Assembly: GCA_934668375.1 (NCBI GenBank)
Contig: CAKUNF010000009.1
Coordinates: forward strand, 5,632 to 69,631
Direction of reading: 5' to 3'
Source: an uncultured Parolsenella sp.
GTDB taxonomy: Bacteria > Actinomycetota > Coriobacteriia > Coriobacteriales > Atopobiaceae
DNA: 64,000 nucleotides
Each line of letters begins with the position of its first letter. Position 1 is the stretch's first letter. The translations under genes were made by a program, and so were the position numbers. This document shows, in pieces, positions 50,415 to 59,542 of this stretch. Under the pieces are notes generated by a model. The model had not been told where the DNA came from. It worked only from the letters and a program-made list of their open reading frames with translations, and did no database searches.

Positions 50415-50780
50415 TCAGTCCAGGAGCGCCGCCTCCCACTCGGTCTCTCTAAAGCCCACGAGCACAAAGTCCCCTCCCACTAGAATGGGCCGTTTGACCA
50501 GCATTCCGTTGGCAGAAAGGAGCTCGAAGGCCTCCTCGTCTGACAATCCGGCATCGAGCTTGGCCTTGATGCCCTGCTCGCGGTAGACCTTGCCGCTCGT
50601 GTTGAAGAAGCGTCTGGTCGGCAGGCCGCTTCTCGGCTGCCACTCGGCGAGCTCTGTCACGGTCGGCGGCTCCTCCACGATGTGGCGGTCGACGTAGGTG
50701 ATGCCGCGCTCGTCAAGCCACGCCTTCGCGCGACGGCACGTGCTGCACTTGGGGTACTCAACGAACAGGATGTCTGACAT
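50415..50780 (-). CDS. ArsC/Spx-family thioredoxin-fold protein
   Basis: 121 residues. The N-terminal active site is CSTC followed by RRAKAWLDERG, so a CxxC is present. TGL-type RFFNTSGKVYREQGIK and the closing RPILVGGDFVLVGF are family marks. It resembles the Spx/ArsC-like YffB group; arsenate reduction or redox regulation of RNA polymerase (Spx) are both possible. It lies downstream of the GNAT gene, 28 bases away. Confidence 0.85.
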   Translation of the reverse strand: MSDILFVEYPKCSTCRRAKAWLDERGITYVDRHIVEEPPTVTELAEWQPRSGLPTRRFFNTSGKVYREQGIKAKLDAGLSDEEAFELLSANGMLVKRPILVGGDFVLVGFRETEWEAALLD

Positions 50781-50808
50781 GACGCCTTCCTCTCATGGCG
50801 CGATAAGG

Positions 50809-51294
50809 CTATAGCTCTTTGATGTAGAAGTGGTCCATCGTGGCGTGGTTCGGGCTGGCCGGCTCGATGCGCCGGTAGCCAAGCTTCTCGTACAGATGGA
50901 TGGCAGCCTTGAGGTTCGAGTGCGTCTCCAGGTAGAGGCGCTTGTAACCAAGCTCGCGAGCGCGACTCTCGATGAGGCCCACAAGACGCGTGCCCAACCC
51001 GTGACCCTTCGCCGCATCCGCGAGGTAGAGCTTCTGCAGCTCGGCAGTGTTCTCAAGCGGCTCGAACTCGGCAAGGCCGGCGCCGCCAAGCACCTGCCCG
51101 GCCGCATCAACGGCCACGAGGTAGGAGCGGCGCGCAGGGTCCATGCCGTAGAACGCGCTCAGGTGCATGATCTGCGGGTCGAAGTAGGCCGTCCCAGGGA
51201 TGTCGAGGCCCGCCGCCTCGAGGTTCTCGCGCGCGATGGTGCCCATCCGCTCGTCATCGGCCGCGGTTATCGGTCGTATCGTCACGTTGCCCAT
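50809..51294 (-). CDS. GNAT family N-acetyltransferase
   Basis: 161 residues. The acetyl-CoA motif A is LYLADAAKGHGLGTRLVG, followed by ARELGYKRLYLETHSNL and AIHLYEKLGYRRI (motif B). It acetylates an amine; the substrate is unknown. The ATG at 51294 has GGGGAAGG upstream. A family B palindrome lies upstream of it. Confidence 0.92.
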   Translation of the reverse strand: MGNVTIRPITAADDERMGTIARENLEAAGLDIPGTAYFDPQIMHLSAFYGMDPARRSYLVAVDAAGQVLGGAGLAEFEPLENTAELQKLYLADAAKGHGLGTRLVGLIESRARELGYKRLYLETHSNLKAAIHLYEKLGYRRIEPASPNHATMDHFYIKEL

Positions 51295-51354
51295 CGCTGC
51301 CTTCCCCTCGGCCGGCTCCCCGGTCAAGGGTACCCGAATGGGCGCCAGCGACGC

Positions 51355-51381
51355 GCCCAAAGGTGTCAGTCACTTTTGGGC
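51355..51381. repeat. dispersed palindrome, family B, copy 4
   Basis: GCCCAAAGGTGTCA and TGACTTTTGGGC-type arms with the centre GTC. It lies between the GNAT gene and manA on the minus strand. Confidence 0.75.
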
Positions 51382-51404
51382 ACGCCGCTGCGCCGACCAC
51401 CCGA

Positions 51405-52340
51405 CTAGTGACGCATGCGGCTCGAGATGACGCGGCACGGGCCGGTCACGGTGTAGGCGCCGGCGCTTGCGGGAACGAGACAGGACTCCGTAAAGCCCAG
51501 GTGCACGCTGCCCTCGGCAGACGTCACGTCGCACTCCCCCGCGGCGCACGTGAGCACGCGGTACTCGTCGCCCGTCTCGTCCTCCCAGCTCTCCGGCACG
51601 TCCATGATGTCGATGACGAACAGGTCGTCGGCGGTGGTGCCGCGCACGGTGCGCGCCGGCGCGGAGGGGTCGAACTTGCCCAGGTGGATGGGCTCGGGCT
51701 TGGGACGCACGTCGAGCACGTCGAAGCCCTTCTCCACGTGCAGCTCGCGGCCGCGACCCCAGTCACACAGGCGATACGTCGTGAAGCCAAGCGTGCCGAT
51801 CTCCACGGCAAAGATGCCGGCGCCGTAGGCGTGCAGCGTGCCCGACGGCACGACGATGAAGTCGCCCTCCGTCACGGGCACGCGACGACCGTACTTGTCG
51901 CCGATCGTATCGTCTGCGGCGGCGGCGCGAAGGGCTTCCACGTCGTCGGTGAGCGAGCCGGCAATGAGCGTGGAGCCCGGGTCCGCCTCGAATACGTACC
52001 AGGCCTCGGCCTTCTCGTGGTCGTCCTCGTGCTCGCGGGCGTACGCCTCGTTGGGATGCACCTGGACCGAGACCGTCTCGCGCGCATCGAGCATGAGGGT
52101 CTGGGTCACGCCATCGTCGTCCGAGGCGCCAATAACCTCCTCGTGGTGGTTGCGGATGAGCTCATCGAGTGGCGTGCCGTCATAGGGACCGCCCTTGACC
52201 GACGTCACCATGCCGCGGTGGGCGGAGACGTCGAAGCCCTCACCGTAGAGCTCGTCGCCCGCAAGGCCGCGGGTCTTGTTGATGCGGTCGCCCGACCAGA
52301 TGGGGGCGATGTAGTTGGTGGTGAACAGAAGCGGTCCCAT
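51405..52340 (-). CDS. manA: mannose-6-phosphate isomerase class I
   Basis: 311 residues of the PMI type I family. Metal ligands are visible in VSVQVHPNE (Gln, His), AEAWYVFE (Glu) and the third His in PSGTLHAYGAG. It interconverts mannose-6-phosphate and fructose-6-phosphate. The C-terminal cupin-like end follows. The ATG at 52340 has AGGAGG upstream. An element of family E lies about 160 bases upstream of its start. Confidence 0.95.
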   Translation of the reverse strand: MGPLLFTTNYIAPIWSGDRINKTRGLAGDELYGEGFDVSAHRGMVTSVKGGPYDGTPLDELIRNHHEEVIGASDDDGVTQTLMLDARETVSVQVHPNEAYAREHEDDHEKAEAWYVFEADPGSTLIAGSLTDDVEALRAAAADDTIGDKYGRRVPVTEGDFIVVPSGTLHAYGAGIFAVEIGTLGFTTYRLCDWGRGRELHVEKGFDVLDVRPKPEPIHLGKFDPSAPARTVRGTTADDLFVIDIMDVPESWEDETGDEYRVLTCAAGECDVTSAEGSVHLGFTESCLVPASAGAYTVTGPCRVISSRMRH

Positions 52341-52497
52341 AGCAACCTCCTGAGTGTGGAGCGTCGATTCGTCGGCGTGGATGCCTTGATCGCACACAGT
52401 ATAAGTCCATACATACGCAAGAATTACCTCAGCTCATATGTAACATATCGATAGCTCGGCGAGCGGCACTGGCACGTGAAGCGCACCTGTCGCATTC

Positions 52498-52590
52498 CCT
52501 TATTTTCAGAAACTTCGCACTTCGAACCTTTCGCTGCCGTTTTTGGCAACGCAAGGCACGCAGTGCGAAGTTTCTGAAATTTACGGATAA
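52498..52590. repeat. 90-bp inverted-repeat element, family E, copy 2
   Basis: TTTCAGAAACTTCGCACT (52504-52521) and AGTGCGAAGTTTCTGAAA (52562-52579) are perfect 18-bp arms, with CCCTTAT before. Copy 1 is at 32262. The loop (GCTGCC/GGCAACGC) is a small stem of its own. The rest of the 408-base gap to the LuxR gene shows only promoter-like AT-rich stretches. Confidence 0.8.
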
Positions 52591-52748
52591 ACATGAGTCC
52601 CGTAGGCATCCGCAAACGATGGGGTTCGTGCATACGAACCCCCGCGACAAGCTGGCAGTTCGCCTGGCAAGGAGACCTCGAACTCCAAGGGGAGGGCCAC
52701 GCGTTTCTATAATCGGGCCATGCGACCAGAACGAATCGAGGACGAACC

Positions 52749-54134
52749 ATGCCAAAGCTCACCCCGGAGAAGTCATACGCCCTGGGCGCCCTCGCCCTGT
52801 TCAACTTCGTGTTTCTCGGCAGCGAGTTTCACTACGACATCGAGGTGGGCAAGCTAGTGGGGTCAGCGGGCGTCGTTGGCGCGCAGGGGGTCATCCTGGG
52901 CGCGAGCGTCGTTGGCCTTCTTGGGTACGCAGCGGTCGCGAGGCTGTTCCGCGGTCCGCTCGGACGCATGTACGCGGCGCTCGCGAGCGTGCTGGCGGCC
53001 GGTTGCCTGCTCACGGTGCGATTGCTCGGAGACGCCGCGATGGTCCAGGTGATTGGGGCCGTCTGCTTTCTCATGCTGGGCCTCATGGGCGCTTCGGCGC
53101 ACGCGGTCTTCTCGCGCGTGTTTGCCGAAGACGAGCACGTGGCCAGCGGAGTGGGGTGTGCCTATGCAGCCGGGATCCTCATGCAGTTTGCCAACAACAT
53201 GCTGGTGCCCGCTGGTTTTTGGGAGGTAGTTGTCCTGTGCGCGGGGATTGTGGCGCTCGCCGCATGCCTCATGCGCATCCACGGGCGCAAAACCCCCGTT
53301 GTCGAGAATGCCGAGCAGAACGAGGGCATCCCGGCCAGCCAGCCACTTGCCCGCGCGCTCTGGTCCGTCGTTCTCGTCGCGATCTTGGCCTGCACGTTCT
53401 CCACGCTCGACGGCGTGGTGACGGTGGCCAACGCCGAGGGCACCTACGCGGTGCAGACGTGGCCGCGTCTCTTCCTTGCCATGAGCGGGCTTGTCTCCGG
53501 CATCGCGCTTGACGTGCGAGGCGGACGCTACCGTGGACCCATCATGTTCTGCGTGACGCTGCTCTCCGTGCTTTCGATCCTTGCCGTTGAGGCGGGTGCC
53601 TCTCCCCTTGTGGGACTTGTTGTGTTCTACCTGGCATCGGGCTGCTTCGTGGTGTTCTTCACGACGCTGTTTGTGACGCTTGCGCCGCATATGCGCACGC
53701 CCGGGCTGTGGGCGGGCATGGGGCGCGCGGCCAACAACGTCTGCGCGTTCACGATTGCCGGAGCGTCCATGGCCGTCGTTGGGATGGGGCCCGTGGCCGT
53801 GATGATCGCGTCCGTGCTGCTGCTCGTTGCCGCCAGCCTCGCGTTTCTGTTGGCGGGGCTGTTCAGGCTGCCTGGTGACGAGCCTGCGCCGAGCAAGCCT
53901 GCGGCCGCCGCGCCCACGCCCGAGGAGCGCCGCCAGGCCTTTATCGAGCAGGCCGGGCTCACCCCGCGCGAGACGGACGTCCTTCTCGCCGTCACCTGCG
54001 ACGACCGGCCGCTCAAGCAGATAGCGGCAGACCTCGGGATTTCGCTTCGTATGGTTCAGCGGCACCTCACGAGCATCTACGCCAAGACGGGCACGCAGTC
54101 TCGCACGGGACTCACGAGCAAGTTCTTGGGGTAG
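52749..54134 (+). CDS. 12-TM membrane protein with C-terminal LuxR HTH
   Basis: 461 residues. The first ~380 hold about 12 hydrophobic segments arranged like an MFS transporter but with no recognisable transport motifs. The last ~65 are a LuxR/GerE helix-turn-helix (LTPRETDVLLAVTCDDRPLK, then IAADLGISLRMVQRHL). Such fusions are numerous in Coriobacteriia and probably act as membrane sensors that bind DNA from the inner face. The signal is unknown. It stands alone and is followed by a strong terminator. Confidence 0.9.
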   Translation: MPKLTPEKSYALGALALFNFVFLGSEFHYDIEVGKLVGSAGVVGAQGVILGASVVGLLGYAAVARLFRGPLGRMYAALASVLAAGCLLTVRLLGDAAMVQVIGAVCFLMLGLMGASAHAVFSRVFAEDEHVASGVGCAYAAGILMQFANNMLVPAGFWEVVVLCAGIVALAACLMRIHGRKTPVVENAEQNEGIPASQPLARALWSVVLVAILACTFSTLDGVVTVANAEGTYAVQTWPRLFLAMSGLVSGIALDVRGGRYRGPIMFCVTLLSVLSILAVEAGASPLVGLVVFYLASGCFVVFFTTLFVTLAPHMRTPGLWAGMGRAANNVCAFTIAGASMAVVGMGPVAVMIASVLLLVAASLAFLLAGLFRLPGDEPAPSKPAAAAPTPEERRQAFIEQAGLTPRETDVLLAVTCDDRPLKQIAADLGISLRMVQRHLTSIYAKTGTQSRTGLTSKFLG

Positions 54135-54173
54135 CAAACGCCACGCGACGTTCATTCCGCCCCACTGTGCCAA

Positions 54174-54205
54174 AAGGGGGCGGAGCCAACCGGCCCCGCC
54201 CCCTT
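54174..54205. terminator. bidirectional terminator
   Basis: AAGGGGGCGG and CCGCCCCCTT pair around a 12-base centre. It is between the LuxR-type gene and the convergent LPQTG gene. Confidence 0.75.
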
Positions 54206-54228
54206 GTCGGACAGTCTCGATCGACCCG

Positions 54229-55335
54229 TTACCGCTCGCGAGCAAGCGTCCGGCCAGCAGCCACGAGTGCACAGCCGGCAACCAGCGCCATTCCCGCGAC
54301 AAGCACCGAGCCCTCGTCGCCCGTCTGGGGCAGGGCCTTCTCGTCGGCCTTGGCCTGGACGCTCGCGGCAGGCTGCGTTTTGCCAGAATCGCCGGTCGCA
54401 GCATCGCCCGTCGATGGCGTAGCAGGCACCGGCGTCACGGGCGCGGCCGCCGCCACGTTGATCGTCTTGTACACGACGCGCAGCGCCGCGCCATCGTTGT
54501 AGACCGTCACGCCAGATGAATCGACAGCCTCCCCGTTGACCGTCACGGCGCAGTCCGATGCAAACGTCTTGCCATCGAGCGCCTGGAGTCCGACGCTGTA
54601 GCGGAAGTCGCCGGCATCAAAGGCGGAGAGCCACTTGTCGGCCGGCACGGTGCCCTGCGGCGAGGAGTGCCACTGCTGCGCGATGAGACCCTCGGTCGTC
54701 CCGAGCTTGGTCCAGCACTCGTCAACGACCTGATAGCTCCCGGCACTCGCTCCCACACGAATGGCAGAGGCCACCGGGGCGTCACCAAGCGCATAGGACA
54801 AGCGCACGTCCGCAAGTTCAACGGAGCGGATGACGTTCTCGTCCGTCGCCTCGGCAGAGGGCGTCACCTGCAGGTCATAGAAGGCAACCTCCGCGCTCTT
54901 GCCGTCATCAGAGGCCCAGTAGCTCACGTCGGTCACCGCGCTTCCGTCGAGCACGAACGTGAGCCCATCCCTGCTTTCCGGGAAAACGTAGCCGTCCTTT
55001 GCCTTCAGCGAGACCTGGTAGAAATAGACCATCCCAGCCCCGGGGACCACGTTCGGCTTATGGGCGTGGCAGATGTAATTTCCGAGGCCCATGACGAACC
55101 AGCCCTCGTCCGTAAGCTCCATCTGGTCCGCGCACTCGGAGCTTGGGTTCACCTCACCCGTGAACGCAACCTGCTGGCCCACGACGAGGCCCTTCCAGAC
55201 GTTGCCCACGTCCACCTTCGTGATCGTGGTAGCGGCACGCGCGCTCGTCGGCAGCGCAACGCACAGTGCCACCGCGGCAACCGCGCACGCGAGCACGACG
55301 CGCAGCCCGCCTGCCCAGCTCTTCCGATGACTCAT
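54229..55335 (-). CDS. LPQTG-anchored cell-wall protein
   Basis: 368 residues. A Sec signal peptide (VVLACAVAAVALCVALPTSARA) is at residues ~10-35. The middle holds beta-rich repeats (ITKVDVGNVWKGLVVGQQVAF; YVFPESRDGLTFVLDG). Near the end comes a Pro/Thr-rich stretch, then the sorting signal LPQTGDEG, a hydrophobic segment and the basic tail LARER. It should be linked to the wall by sortase. Function is not predicted. Two repeated fold units may resemble Big-like domains. ATG 55335 follows GGAAGGAAGTCTCGC. Confidence 0.88.
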   Translation of the reverse strand: MSHRKSWAGGLRVVLACAVAAVALCVALPTSARAATTITKVDVGNVWKGLVVGQQVAFTGEVNPSSECADQMELTDEGWFVMGLGNYICHAHKPNVVPGAGMVYFYQVSLKAKDGYVFPESRDGLTFVLDGSAVTDVSYWASDDGKSAEVAFYDLQVTPSAEATDENVIRSVELADVRLSYALGDAPVASAIRVGASAGSYQVVDECWTKLGTTEGLIAQQWHSSPQGTVPADKWLSAFDAGDFRYSVGLQALDGKTFASDCAVTVNGEAVDSSGVTVYNDGAALRVVYKTINVAAAAPVTPVPATPSTGDAATGDSGKTQPAASVQAKADEKALPQTGDEGSVLVAGMALVAGCALVAAGRTLARER

Positions 55336-55483
55336 GCGAGACTTCCTTCCCAAGAGATGAATCGACATCATCACCTTGGGACACCTTGCCCCCGCCCAAC
55401 AGGTTCGCAAATGCGCACCCATGCCTTGAGCTGCAACAACGCGACGCTATAATCGCGGCGTCAAACGACCAAGGGAGGCAGCC

Positions 55484-55960
55484 GTGTTCAGACCAATGCG
55501 ACGCAAAAAGAGGGCCATCAGCGACGAGGACGCCAGACGCTTGCTCGAGCAGGGCCGCCGCGCCGTGCTCGCCGTCAACGGGGACGACGGCTATCCGTTC
55601 GCCTTCCCCATCAACTACCGCTTTGACGCCGAGGAGAACAAGGTCTACTTCCACGGCGCCAAGACGGGCCAGAAGGTCGACGCTCTGCGCCGCAGCGACA
55701 AGGTCTGCCTCACCGTCATGGGCAACGAGCACTTCGAGGAAGGCGAGTGGGCGCCCTACGTGCAGAGCACGGTCGTCTTTGGCCGCTGCCACCTTGTTGA
55801 TGACGCCGCGGTCACCGAGGCCGAGGTCCGCCGCCTCGCGCTCAAGTACTACCCCAGTGCCGAGGAGGTCGAGAAGGAGCTCGACAAGTACCTCGCGGCC
55901 GTCCAGCTCTACGAGATAGAGATCGAGCACCTCACGGGCAAGCAGATCCAGGAGAAGTAG
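55484..55960 (+). CDS. pyridoxamine 5'-phosphate oxidase-family flavin protein
   Basis: 158 residues of the PPOX/NimA-like split-barrel fold. AVNGDDGYPFAFPINYRFD and VYFHGAKTGQKVDALRRSDKV are the FMN/heme-site segments. NimA-type proteins reduce nitroimidazoles or bind FMN or heme. The start is GTG at 55484 after AGGGAGGCA. It is divergent from the LPQTG gene. Confidence 0.85.
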   Translation: MFRPMRRKKRAISDEDARRLLEQGRRAVLAVNGDDGYPFAFPINYRFDAEENKVYFHGAKTGQKVDALRRSDKVCLTVMGNEHFEEGEWAPYVQSTVVFGRCHLVDDAAVTEAEVRRLALKYYPSAEEVEKELDKYLAAVQLYEIEIEHLTGKQIQEK

Positions 55961-56020
55961 CCGGCGCGTCGTGAATGGGGGCAGGCACCCGTTCCGCGCG
56001 GCTGTTGGCCGTGGCTCGCC

Positions 56021-56812
56021 TCAGCCCTTGAGCCAGGTGTACTTCTCCACGCTGTAGAGCGGCACGAACGGCAGCAGGATGGGCGTGCGGCGCACGTAGG
56101 CCTGGTACTCGGGGTCCGCGCCATAATTCTTGTTCTGGCGAATCTCGAGCCTGCGCGCGCCGCCGAACATCACGTAGACGATACCCACCCACCCGCAGAT
56201 GGCGGCCAGCCACTGCAGCGGCCCGGCGATGGCAGTGACGCCCGAGACGAGCATGCCCGTCCAGGTGAGGACCTCGCCCAGGTAGTTGGGGCAGCGAACG
56301 AACGAGAACAGGCCCTTGTCGCAGAAGCGGTGCGGGTTCACGCGCTTCTGGGCCGTCTTCTGCAGGTCAGAAGCGCTCTCCAGCACGATGCCCGCAGCCA
56401 TGACGCACGCACCCACAACGGCGCAGGCGTCCATCGGAGCGCCGTTGGCCAGACGCCACAGCACGGGGGATGCCTCGCACACGTAGAGCAGCGCGCAGAC
56501 GACCCAGATGAGCACCTGAATGGGCCGAGACAGGCCGGAACCATCGTTTACCTGCGTCTTCATCACGTGGTTGTAGGCCGCGCTGCGGCGCTCGCGCAGC
56601 ATGAGGTAGCCACCCAGGCGCAGACCGTAGACCACGAGCATCACGCAGATAGCAAGGCTCGCCACGTCAGCTCGGCCCGCAAAGAGCACGAGCAGTGCCA
56701 CGCCGATCGCCGCCATGGAGAAGCCGTAGCCCAGTGAGATGAACCACACGAACTTCTTGAAGCCGATGGCACTCACGACCATGGCCACGGCGAACAGGAT
56801 CCAGAACTGCAT
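56021..56812 (-). CDS. DUF1295/steroid 5-alpha-reductase-like membrane protein
   Basis: 263 residues with about six hydrophobic segments. The C-terminal family motif is seen as NPHRFCDKGLFSFVRCPNYLGE then YAAPDP-like GADPEYQAYVRRTPILLPF. Members reduce double bonds or methylate isoprenoids; here substrate unknown. The ATG at 56812 follows AAAGG. A strong palindrome lies upstream. Confidence 0.9.
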   Translation of the reverse strand: MQFWILFAVAMVVSAIGFKKFVWFISLGYGFSMAAIGVALLVLFAGRADVASLAICVMLVVYGLRLGGYLMLRERRSAAYNHVMKTQVNDGSGLSRPIQVLIWVVCALLYVCEASPVLWRLANGAPMDACAVVGACVMAAGIVLESASDLQKTAQKRVNPHRFCDKGLFSFVRCPNYLGEVLTWTGMLVSGVTAIAGPLQWLAAICGWVGIVYVMFGGARRLEIRQNKNYGADPEYQAYVRRTPILLPFVPLYSVEKYTWLKG

Positions 56813-56831
56813 GGCAAGCCTTTCTCGACAA

Positions 56832-56866
56832 CGCGTCCCAAAGGGGACGCAGCCCTTTGGGACGCG
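56832..56866. repeat. palindrome with 14-bp perfect arms
   Basis: CGCGTCCCAAAGGG and CCCTTTGGGACGCG around a seven-base loop. It lies 20 bases upstream of the DUF1295 start, so in its leader. The GTCCCAAAGG core resembles family B but is not the same. Confidence 0.65.
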
Positions 56867-56956
56867 GCATATCACGCGAACCTCAAAAACGTCACGAAGC
56901 CCAGTATGCCCATTGCGAAGGCGTACCATCGAGTCGTTTTGACGAGAGGAGACCGC

Positions 56957-57445
56957 ATGTCCGCCAACCACACCGATGTACCCGAGGGCTTCACGCTGAC
57001 CCTTGCGCTCGTGGACGCCGTTCCCGTGGCGCTCTTCTGCGCAAGCGCGGCCGTCTTTGGTACGCAGGTGGGCAGTCCCCTGTTCGTCGCGGGCGCCGTG
57101 CTGGCGTTTCTCGGCGGCGCGGGCAAGGTGGGCTGGAAGCTGCTCATCGCCCTCGCCCACAAGAACGTCCCGCTGCTCTCACGCCAGATGCGCGTCGTGA
57201 TGCCCGCGGGCTTTGCGCTCATGGTCGCCGGCGCCGCAACGCGCGCGAGCGCGGCGGTGACCGTTCTCGCACGGCTTGCGCAGCTGCCGAGCCTGGCGCT
57301 CGTAATCGCGTGGCTCGCCTGCATGTGCGCCATGGGCTACTTCGCGGGCCATCGCAACCAGGGCAGCGCGCGCGACAACTGGATCGAGCAGCTCACGAAC
57401 GCCGCCGGCCAGGCGTGTCTGCTCGCGGCGCTGCTGCTGGCGTAG
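56957..57445 (+). CDS. small integral membrane protein
   Basis: 162 residues with about four hydrophobic segments (FTLTLALVDAVPVALFCASA, VAGAVLAFLGGAGKVGWKLL, MPAGFALMVAGAATRASAAV, IAWLACMCAMGYFAG). No catalytic motif or named family. The ATG follows GAGGAGACC. It is divergent from DUF1295 and stands alone. Confidence 0.65.
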   Translation: MSANHTDVPEGFTLTLALVDAVPVALFCASAAVFGTQVGSPLFVAGAVLAFLGGAGKVGWKLLIALAHKNVPLLSRQMRVVMPAGFALMVAGAATRASAAVTVLARLAQLPSLALVIAWLACMCAMGYFAGHRNQGSARDNWIEQLTNAAGQACLLAALLLA

Positions 57446-57468
57446 GCGCGGCAGGCCAAGCCGAGGGC

Positions 57469-58140
57469 CTACAGGTCCTTGTGCTCGACAATCCAAACGC
57501 TCGCGAGGCAGCTCGCGACATAGCCGAGGATTGCCACCGCAACAAAGCCGGCCACGTTCACCGTCACGTTAAGCTCGAAGAATCGTCCCATCTCGGACAC
57601 GAAGCCGACAGCCAGTAAGCCAGACAACCCGCAAGCCGCGAACGCACCAAGCACCAGGGCGGCACAGGCGAAGAGCCTCAAGCCGCGAACGGCACCGAAC
57701 CTGAAGCAAAACGGCAACGCCACCGCCACGACCAGCAAACCCGCACACTCGGACACCACCGCACCGAGGGCAAGCCCGCCTAGCCCGACCCCAGCCGTGC
57801 CGCGTCCCGCTGCGGACAGCGCGGCCAACGCGACGCCCACCACCACGAGGCTCACGATGGCGACGCCAAGGCCCATGAGCAGCACCGAGACGTACCTTCC
57901 GACAACGATCTCCCGGCGCGAGAACGGAAGCGCACAACGGTAGCGCATCCAACCACCCTGGTCGTCATAGCCCGCAAGCGACGACGCCACGAGCATCAAC
58001 GCCATGGCACAGGCGCCGCCGACGCCCGACATGGGGCTTCCACCGAGCACAAGGAACACGCCCACGAGCACCACCGTCACCATAACGGAGGGCAAAAACG
58101 TACGCATCGTATTCCACTCACAGCGGACAATGGCCTTCAT
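57469..58140 (-). CDS. ABC-2 type transporter permease
   Basis: 223 residues, six hydrophobic segments. The N-terminus MKAIVRCEWNTMRTFLPS and the segment SRREIVVGRYVSVLLMGLGVAIV are typical of YtrC/ABC-2 permeases. It is the last gene of the GntR-ATPase-permease operon and overlaps the ATPase stop by four bases (ATGA). Export of a peptide or toxic compound is the usual role. Confidence 0.88.
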   Translation of the reverse strand: MKAIVRCEWNTMRTFLPSVMVTVVLVGVFLVLGGSPMSGVGGACAMALMLVASSLAGYDDQGGWMRYRCALPFSRREIVVGRYVSVLLMGLGVAIVSLVVVGVALAALSAAGRGTAGVGLGGLALGAVVSECAGLLVVAVALPFCFRFGAVRGLRLFACAALVLGAFAACGLSGLLAVGFVSEMGRFFELNVTVNVAGFVAVAILGYVASCLASVWIVEHKDL

Positions 58141-59018
58141 CGGTTGTCCTCCTCGAGATAAAAGTGCAGGTAGTCATCTATACTCGTGCGCTCGCACGGC
58201 AGTTCTGGGAACGCCTCGGCAAAGGCGAATCGGTCTGACACGAGGACTTCCGCGCAATACGCCCGGCTACGCAGGCGGGCACCCTCAACGCAGGCCAGCA
58301 CCTGTCTGGCCTGCTCGACAGAGCATTTCACCAGGCCGGCCTCATCCGTTATCGCCTCGCGCGGGAGGTCAAACGCTACCGCCCCATGTTCCATGGCCAC
58401 CACGCGGTCCGCAATGCGCTCGAGGTCAGAGGTTATGTGGGTCGAGAGGAGCACGCCCCGCTCCCTCTCGCCAACGAAGGAGCGAAGGTCATCGAGCACC
58501 TCGTCGCGCGCAATGGGGTCGAGCCCGGCAGTGGCCTCGTCAAGGAGGAGCAGGTCGGCGTCGTGAGCGAGCGCACAGGCAAGTTGCAGCTTCATGCCCA
58601 TACCTCGCGAGAGGTCTCGCACCTTCGCCTTCTGGTCAAGGCCATAGGCATGTGTCAACTCGTCGAACCTCTCCCAGCTCCATGAGGGGTGCGCCGGGGC
58701 GACGCACGCCGCCGCGCGGCGAACCGTGTGATCAGAGGGAAACGGGCACGCATCGAGCACCACGCCCACGCGGGAGCGCATGCCACGCTGGACCACGGCC
58801 GGAGCGTCGGCGCCAAACGATTCTCCAAACAGCTCGAGCTCGCCCGCGTCAAGGCGCAGCAGGCCGAGGATCGCCCTGATCGTCGTGGTCTTTCCGGCCC
58901 CGTTGGCGCCAACGAGCCCCACGATCTCCCCAGGCGCCACGCTCAGGCTCACGTCATTGAGCGAGAATGACTCGCTCACGCGGCGACCTGCGCCTCGAAG
59001 TTCCAGCAGCCTTTCCAT
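58137..59018 (-). CDS. ABC transporter ATP-binding protein
   Basis: 293 residues. Walker A is GANGAGKTT, the signature is LSRGMGMKLQLACAL (SRGM instead of SGGQ, as in many ABC-2 exporters), Walker B LLLLDEA and the switch His in STHI. The C-terminal ~80 residues are an ABC-2 regulatory domain. It starts two bases before the end of the GntR gene (TGAGATG). It powers the ABC-2 permease. Confidence 0.9.
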   Translation of the reverse strand: MERLLELRGAGRRVSESFSLNDVSLSVAPGEIVGLVGANGAGKTTTIRAILGLLRLDAGELELFGESFGADAPAVVQRGMRSRVGVVLDACPFPSDHTVRRAAACVAPAHPSWSWERFDELTHAYGLDQKAKVRDLSRGMGMKLQLACALAHDADLLLLDEATAGLDPIARDEVLDDLRSFVGERERGVLLSTHITSDLERIADRVVAMEHGAVAFDLPREAITDEAGLVKCSVEQARQVLACVEGARLRSRAYCAEVLVSDRFAFAEAFPELPCERTSIDDYLHFYLEEDNR

Positions 59019-59019
59019 C

Positions 59020-59409
59020 TCAGACCCCCTCCTCGGCCTCATCCGATATGACAAGCTCGAACATCTCGCGTAACTCATCACGGCTGACGCCGGCATCCCT
59101 CGCAAGGCTGGCGGCACGGCCGAGATGTTCCTCAATCTCCCGAAGCCGTCGCTCGCGGAGAAGCCGCGGGTCGGCAGCGGCAACGAAGCACCCCTTGCCG
59201 GGTACCGTCTCGATGAGGCCCTCCGACTCGAGGTCTGAGTAGGCGCGCTTCGTGGTGATGACGCTCACGCCTAGGTCGTTCGCAAGAGCACGTATGGACG
59301 GCAGCCTGGTCCCCGCCACGAGAGAGCCGCCCATGATCTGCCTTCTGATCTGCGACGATATCTGCTCGTAGATGGGTTTGTCGCCCCCGTTGGTAACGAT
59401 GATGTCCAA
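59020..59409 (-). CDS. GntR family (YtrA subfamily) transcriptional regulator
   Basis: 129 residues. The HTH is PIYEQISSQIRRQIMGGSLV, then LPSIRALANDLGVSVITTKR, followed by AYSDLESEGLIETVPGKG. The C-terminal ~50 residues form a short dimer helix, typical of YtrA. The TTG at 59409 is used: GGGAGG precedes it and YtrA proteins start MDIIxxN. It controls its own operon through a palindrome in its promoter (59443-59471). YtrA-type operons respond to cell-wall stress. Confidence 0.9.
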   Translation of the reverse strand: MDIIVTNGGDKPIYEQISSQIRRQIMGGSLVAGTRLPSIRALANDLGVSVITTKRAYSDLESEGLIETVPGKGCFVAAADPRLLRERRLREIEEHLGRAASLARDAGVSRDELREMFELVISDEAEEGV

Positions 59410-59442
59410 GATGCCTCCCACACGCCTCTAGCTGTTATCGTC

Positions 59443-59471
59443 AGTGTATACATGCTATATACAGTTGTCAA
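59443..59471 (-). promoter_or_regulatory. promoter and operator of the YtrA-type operon
   Basis: On the minus strand a perfect -35 TTGACA (59466-59471) and a -10 TACACT (59443-59448) are 17 bases apart. The palindrome GTATA-N7-TATAC (59446-59462) fills the spacer. Repressor binding there would block polymerase, as in YtrA systems. Confidence 0.75.
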
Positions 59472-59542
59472 CGAGGCCCTGCGTCCATATCCACGAGTGG
59501 GACAATAGTGCCAGACGGACCAACCCACATCACGAGGCGCGC

